DNA from: an uncultured Lysobacteraceae bacterium
GTDB lineage: Bacteria; Pseudomonadota; Gammaproteobacteria; Xanthomonadales; Rhodanobacteraceae
Assembly (NCBI GenBank): GCA_946480705.1
Contig: CAMLLF010000100.1
Span: forward strand, 1 to 9,453
DNA length: 9,453 bases
Reading direction: 5' to 3'
Program-made: the position numbers and the translations under genes
The notes under the pieces: model-generated
Database searches by the model: none
What the model saw: the letters and a program-made list of their open reading frames with translations, nothing else
Told to the model about the DNA's origin: nothing
Shown here: positions 7,058 through 9,453 of the stretch, one piece after another
Numbering within the stretch: position 1 is the first letter of the stretch
How the letters are laid out: every line of letters starts with the position of its first letter

Positions 7058-7356
7058 GCGTCGGCGTCCGGCTGGCGAAGGGCCGAGCGCAGCGCGGCTT
7101 CAACGATCAGAAGGCGAATGGGTCGCGTCTCCGCCTCGATGCGGGCGCGCAAGATGTCGTCCAGAAGTGCGGCGTGGAACTCGCGCTCCAACCGCTCGGG
7201 GTCATCAACGAGGCCAATCAGTTGAACTACAGACCAACCGTCGCCCGCCTCAACCGACAGCGAATACCGGCCGGCAAATCGGTGGGCCGTCCGCTGGACG
7301 ACCGAATGGGTAGCTTCACAATGCTGAATTTCGAAAGAAAGCTCTTTGTTGCTCAC
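7054..7356 (-). CDS. hxsD: HxsD, small partner protein of the His-Xaa-Ser system
   Basis: The product has 100 residues, the usual size of HxsD. The C-terminal half, with ALLDDILRARIEAETRPIRLLI (63-84) in two short pieces, matches the family's helical LLD...IxxET...R.LI pattern. Its role in the Hxs system is not established; a substrate-presenting or recognition function for the two radical SAM enzymes is inference. The GTG at 7356 is chosen because AGGGGG (7362-7367) lies 5 nt upstream; a longer open frame to a TTG at 7410 adds 18 residues without a comparable site. It is the first gene of the operon and overlaps hxsB as GTGA. Confidence 0.85.
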   Translation of the reverse strand: MSNKELSFEIQHCEATHSVVQRTAHRFAGRYSLSVEAGDGWSVVQLIGLVDDPERLEREFHAALLDDILRARIEAETRPIRLLIVEAALRSALRQPDADA

Positions 7357-7361
7357 GCCAG

Positions 7362-7367
7362 CCCCCT
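7362..7367 (-). promoter_or_regulatory. Shine-Dalgarno site of hxsD
   Basis: The coding strand reads AGGGGG 5 nt before the GTG at 7356. It sets the start of the first hxs gene. Confidence 0.6.
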
Positions 7368-7461
7368 GTGTAAGCACGAACACGGTAACACGGGCGAAAA
7401 AGATATCCAACCGCGCAAATGCGGTGTGGTTTTTCGCGCATCTTACGTCGCACTCATCGAA

Positions 7462-7471
7462 TACCCGGGTA
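7462..7471. promoter_or_regulatory. 10-bp perfect palindrome upstream of hxsD, possible operator
   Basis: TACCCGGGTA is self-complementary and lies about 105 nt before the hxsD start. A regulator site is possible, but nothing identifies the binding protein. Confidence 0.2.
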
Positions 7472-7491
7472 AGAAAGTTAGCTCTGTCGTT

Positions 7492-7523
7492 TGAGAGCCA
7501 AACCTCTCACGCCGGAGAGCGTG
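7492..7523. other. Competing hairpins in the hxs leader
   Basis: GAGAG (7493-7497), CTCTC (7504-7508) and GAGAG (7515-7519) are separated by 6 nt each, so the central arm can pair with either flank. CACGC (7508-7512) and GCGTG (7519-7523) form a further overlapping stem. On the minus strand this lies about 135-165 nt before the hxsD GTG, within a possible leader transcript. Confidence 0.3.
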
Positions 7524-7705
7524 GGTGGGTGGACGGGATTTTTAATGTCATCTTGGCCGCAGACAGTTGGGCGTCGTGATCGGCGTAGTTCGCCATCGGT
7601 CGCATCCGGAGACTGTAGATGATGGAGCAGCGGTTGTGACTGCCTTGCCGGTTCGCTGAGTGGCTATTTCGAAAGTCTTTCGTAGTACTCAATCAACGAT
7701 ACTGC

Positions 7706-7948
7706 TCAGTTGGCAAACTCTGGCAACTGCTCAAGCGCCACCATCAGCGCGTCAAGTTCACCGTCAATCGGCAACGAATCGGGTTTCAAAGACTCTTGAA
7801 TCTCTATGATATGTGCGTCGATCTCCGCTCGCGGGACGCCGCCGCCAGCGTGGACCAGCTCATGGAGTACGCGCTTGAACCACCAACCTTCCAACATCTG
7901 TACAGATAGCGCCTGATGGTGCAGCGAGACATAGTAGAGCTCGGACAA
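7706..7948 (-). CDS. Small hypothetical protein
   Basis: The 80-residue frame has natural-looking composition and codon use and ends in an acidic helix-like tail (ELDALMVALEQLPEF). I do not recognise the family. A VLHELVHAGGG segment contains an HExxH pattern (H29, E30, H33), seen in zinc metalloproteases, but the protein is too short and the flanks do not resemble IrrE/ImmA, so this may be chance. The start is uncertain: TTG at 7948 has GAGGAG 13 nt upstream, and the next ATG is 7897. The same frame is closed by TAG at 7955-7957 just upstream and then open again to 8227, so this could be the 3' remnant of a longer broken gene. It follows the TubC-like gene in the same direction, as expected for cargo of the same element. 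Confidence 0.5.
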   Translation of the reverse strand: MSELYYVSLHHQALSVQMLEGWWFKRVLHELVHAGGGVPRAEIDAHIIEIQESLKPDSLPIDGELDALMVALEQLPEFAN

Positions 7949-8255
7949 CCGAGTCTACGTGCTCCTCGCCCAAGACCTCCGCGACAAGCTGGAGCTCATG
8001 GCGACCTTCCAACGACTATTTTTCGTCGATCTGCCAAAGGAGATCGGGCGCGAAGCGATATTGAAATGGCAGGCGTCAGCGAGCGTGAACCTCGAACTAT
8101 TGTCGACAATGGGTTTTCGGCGGTGTGCAGCAACTGGGATTTCAGCCGAGGCGGAGTGTTTCCTTGCCTGGCACCTCAGGGGTGTGGGATTCGCAGTCCA
8201 CGAATGCGAATGTGACACCAGGGACAACCCAGCACACGCGGATAGCCGTCAATGA
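7938..8255 (+). CDS. Doubtful plus-strand hypothetical protein
   Basis: The frame is open from after the TAG at 7935 to the stop at 8253-8255; the first candidate start is GTG at 7959 and an ATG lies at 7999. The first 45 codons have a high proportion of G/C in the third position, and the predicted protein is helical and charged. Against it are the lack of a clear ribosome site, its start only 10 bp from the start of the minus-strand gene, and its overlap with the end of the TubC-like gene. The minus strand of this stretch also reads like protein in short pieces but is cut by stops. Either strand may hold a decayed gene. Confidence 0.2.
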   Translation, partial: SSDNRVYVLLAQDLRDKLELMATFQRLFFVDLPKEIGREAILKWQASASVNLELLSTMGFRRCAATGISAEAECFLAWHLRGVGFAVHECECDTRDNPAHADSRQ

Positions 8256-8679
8256 TCGGAGCGCACGCAGCAACTTCGGGGGCCAGCCAGATGGGGCCGC
8301 AGGAGCAGCATATTCCCTTTGCGGTCTCGCGGAGCGGTACTTCGCCACGTTCACGAAGCTGAGTGTCGCGGATGCTCTGTAGGTAGCTGCGAAGCGCGGC
8401 TTCGTCCAGGTTGGCGCAAGTGAGGAGATCTGTACTATCGAGGCTGCGCACCACCGCGAGTTCAACTTCTGCCTCATTCGCCAATTTCTCGAGTGTCGAT
8501 CGAATTTCAGCGACGCCAACCAATTCGAGTATTGCCGGCTTTGCATTCGCGAGAGCCCGCCGTATGGCGGGCGTGACCGTTCCTCGCGGCGCGGTGATTC
8601 GCAACGTATTGTCAATACGCAGGAATCGCACGCCTCTCAAGCAAAGCTCACGAATGAGGTTTTCCGTTGTCGCGCTCAC
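8176..8679 (-). CDS. TubC N-terminal docking domain-related protein with Cys-rich tail
   Basis: The 167-residue product has two visible parts. Residues 1-54 follow the TubC docking-like pattern: LIRELCLRGV, then LRITAPRGTVTP, then IRRALANAKPAILELV. A linker of about 60 residues follows. The C-terminal part has a CCSC motif and GCPWC, giving paired Cys spaced like a zinc ribbon. Proteins of this type are common in integrative elements beside AAA ATPases, and their function is not known; a DNA- or protein-binding adaptor is inference. The GTG at 8679 overlaps the stop of the upstream ATPase as GTGA, and GGAGGT (8689-8694 on the minus strand) lies 9 nt before it, so the two are coupled. Confidence 0.75.
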   Translation of the reverse strand: MSATTENLIRELCLRGVRFLRIDNTLRITAPRGTVTPAIRRALANAKPAILELVGVAEIRSTLEKLANEAEVELAVVRSLDSTDLLTCANLDEAALRSYLQSIRDTQLRERGEVPLRETAKGICCSCGPIWLAPEVAACAPIIDGYPRVLGCPWCHIRIRGLRIPHP

Positions 8680-9453
8680 AACTCGAATACCTCCGTGTCA
8701 GAGCTGTCGTTCGACAGATGAGCCGGCGCCGAAGGGAGCGCCGTATCGTCGAAGGGAGCGAAGGGAGCAGTTTCTTGGGACGTGCTCTGTTCGCGCTCTT
8801 CGGTGACGAGTTTGCTCCCTTCGGCGTCGCTTAGGCTCCAGACCCAACAACCCTGCATGCCGAGTTTTTTCGTCTTTACCCTGGCGCGATCCTTTGCGCG
8901 CTTGAGCTGGTCTCTGGAGTAGCCTGCAACTCGTCCTTCCTCGAATACTTCCGCTGCTGTCTTTGGTCCATTGGCGAGCACTTCGCGCAGAAAGGCCACT
9001 ACTCCGCGCGCGCGCTCGGGCTTTATCGAGCTGGATTCGGCGAGTAGCTCGCGTACATTTCCGTGAATCGCGTCGCCCCAGCAAATTCGGCTTGCTGTGA
9101 TTCCCGGATTGTTCGGCAGCTCGATTTGCTCAAATACGTATGGGAATCCGCCATCGTCCGGTCCGATATTTGACTTCGCGCGAGCCAGCATCATTTGCTT
9201 TGATTCGTCGTCGCTCGTGTTCATTCGCACGGTGCAAAGTACGACACGCGCAATCGCACCGAATGCAATCGAGCCAGAAACTCTCTCCAGTGGGTCACGG
9301 CCCTGGGTTCCCTTGCTGAAATGCGCTATGCCGAGCACGGCACAATCCAGTCTCTCCGCCAACTCGATCAACGGGGCGAGATCTTTGCGTACTTCGGCAT
9401 TCTTGTGCGAATCGCCAGAGATTGCAGACACGGGCGGGTCGATGATGATCAAG
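8676..9453 (-). CDS. RecA-fold AAA ATPase (RepA/primase-helicase type), 5' end outside window
   Basis: The visible 259 residues are the C-terminal part; the frame stays open to the window edge, and the apparent TTG start at 9452 is an internal Leu codon. The first visible residues LIIIDPP form the Walker B strand. They are followed by RKDLAPLIELAERLDCAVLG, then IAHFSKG, and SGSIAFGAIARVV with the serine/arginine region typical of AAA_25/RepA-like hexameric helicases. Residues about 145-205 (VVAFLREVLANGPKTAAEV, then GYSRDQLKRAKDRARVK, then GCWVWSL) match a C-terminal winged-helix region frequent in this family. The last 50 residues are low-complexity and probably disordered. Such proteins unwind or load at replication origins of plasmids, phages and integrative elements, which marks this side of the window as mobile DNA. 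The Walker A region is off the edge. Confidence 0.85.
   Translation of the reverse strand, partial: LIIIDPPVSAISGDSHKNAEVRKDLAPLIELAERLDCAVLGIAHFSKGTQGRDPLERVSGSIAFGAIARVVLCTVRMNTSDDESKQMMLARAKSNIGPDDGGFPYVFEQIELPNNPGITASRICWGDAIHGNVRELLAESSSIKPERARGVVAFLREVLANGPKTAAEVFEEGRVAGYSRDQLKRAKDRARVKTKKLGMQGCWVWSLSDAEGSKLVTEEREQSTSQETAPFAPFDDTALPSAPAHLSNDSSDTEVFEL
8689..8694 (-). promoter_or_regulatory. Shine-Dalgarno site of the TubC-like gene
   Basis: The coding strand reads GGAGGT 9 nt before the GTG at 8679, inside the 3' end of the ATPase gene. It decides that start. Confidence 0.6.
8704..8822. repeat. Short repeats in the ATPase 3' end
   Basis: The 9-mer GAAGGGAGC occurs at 8731-8739, 8751-8759 and 8760-8768, and in inverted orientation at 8814-8822. 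CTGTCG-TT-CGACAG (8704-8717) is an adjacent inverted repeat. The copies are read in two different codon frames, so they are not purely a protein repeat. They lie in the part encoding the disordered tail of the replication-type ATPase. Confidence 0.4.

Larger units (their letters stand above)
7357..7705. other. Intergenic leader of the hxs operon, about 350 nt, no gene
   Basis: I see no convincing gene here. A 61-codon minus-strand open frame (7507-7692) has no ribosome site and no recognisable content. The stretch contains a perfect palindrome TACCCGGGTA (7462-7471), a GAGAG/CTCTC/GAGAG arrangement (7493-7519), an ACCGC-GCAAAT-GCGGT hairpin (near 7410-7425) and CGAAAG-T-CTTTCG (7670-7682). 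The hxs promoter should lie in this stretch, but no good -35/-10 pair is visible. Confidence 0.5.

Noticed and set aside
7507..7692. A 61-codon minus-strand open frame in the hxs leader
   Set aside because: It has no ribosome site, no recognisable motif, and composition typical of chance frames.
7600..7700. Possible tRNA or attachment-site remnant between the element and hxsD
   Set aside because: A GGTTCG resembling a T-loop is present, but no cloverleaf arms can be paired around it and no matching direct repeat was found in the window.
7706..7948. HExxH zinc-protease assignment for the small minus-strand gene
   Set aside because: The pattern is only five residues, the protein is 80 residues long, and the surroundings lack the hydrophobic helix seen in IrrE/ImmA peptidases.

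Overview
The window is a stretch of bacterial DNA with dense gene packing on the minus strand. It resembles an accessory region of a GC-rich proteobacterium, an inference from the His-Xaa-Ser genes and composition; no ribosomal or housekeeping gene is present to fix the taxon. Every confidently called gene lies on the minus strand, so transcription runs from high to low coordinates. Three blocks can be separated.

Right block (about 7.7-9.45 kb) is part of a mobile or plasmid-like element. It holds the 3' part of a RecA-fold AAA ATPase of the RepA/primase-helicase kind, cut by the window edge. A TubC-docking-like small protein with a C-terminal Cys cluster is translationally coupled to it. Beyond these lie one small unknown gene and a messy stretch where no single reading is convincing.

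Middle block (3635-7356) is very GC-rich and contains a complete His-Xaa-Ser (Hxs) system in the order hxsD, hxsB, hxsC, hxsA. HxsA is a secreted protein with six consecutive H-x-S triplets and a C-terminal peptidoglycan-binding-like domain. HxsB and HxsC are two radical SAM maturases that presumably modify it. HxsD is the small partner protein. All neighbouring genes overlap by a few bases, which points to one translationally coupled operon.

Left block (1-3509) is clearly less GC-rich and contains a tight three-gene cassette. A compact UvrD/Rep-type superfamily 1 helicase comes first. A DarT-like ADP-ribosyltransferase (DUF4433) follows, overlapping the helicase by ATGA. Last is a DraG-type ADP-ribosylglycohydrolase, which runs off the left edge of the window. 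Canonical DarT toxins are paired with the macrodomain antitoxin DarG; here the presumed reversing enzyme comes from an unrelated hydrolase fold, and a helicase is coupled to the toxin. This cassette is the best candidate for an undescribed system: a DNA ADP-ribosylation toxin-antitoxin or defence module with a helicase as possible sensor or targeting factor. That role is inference from gene content only.
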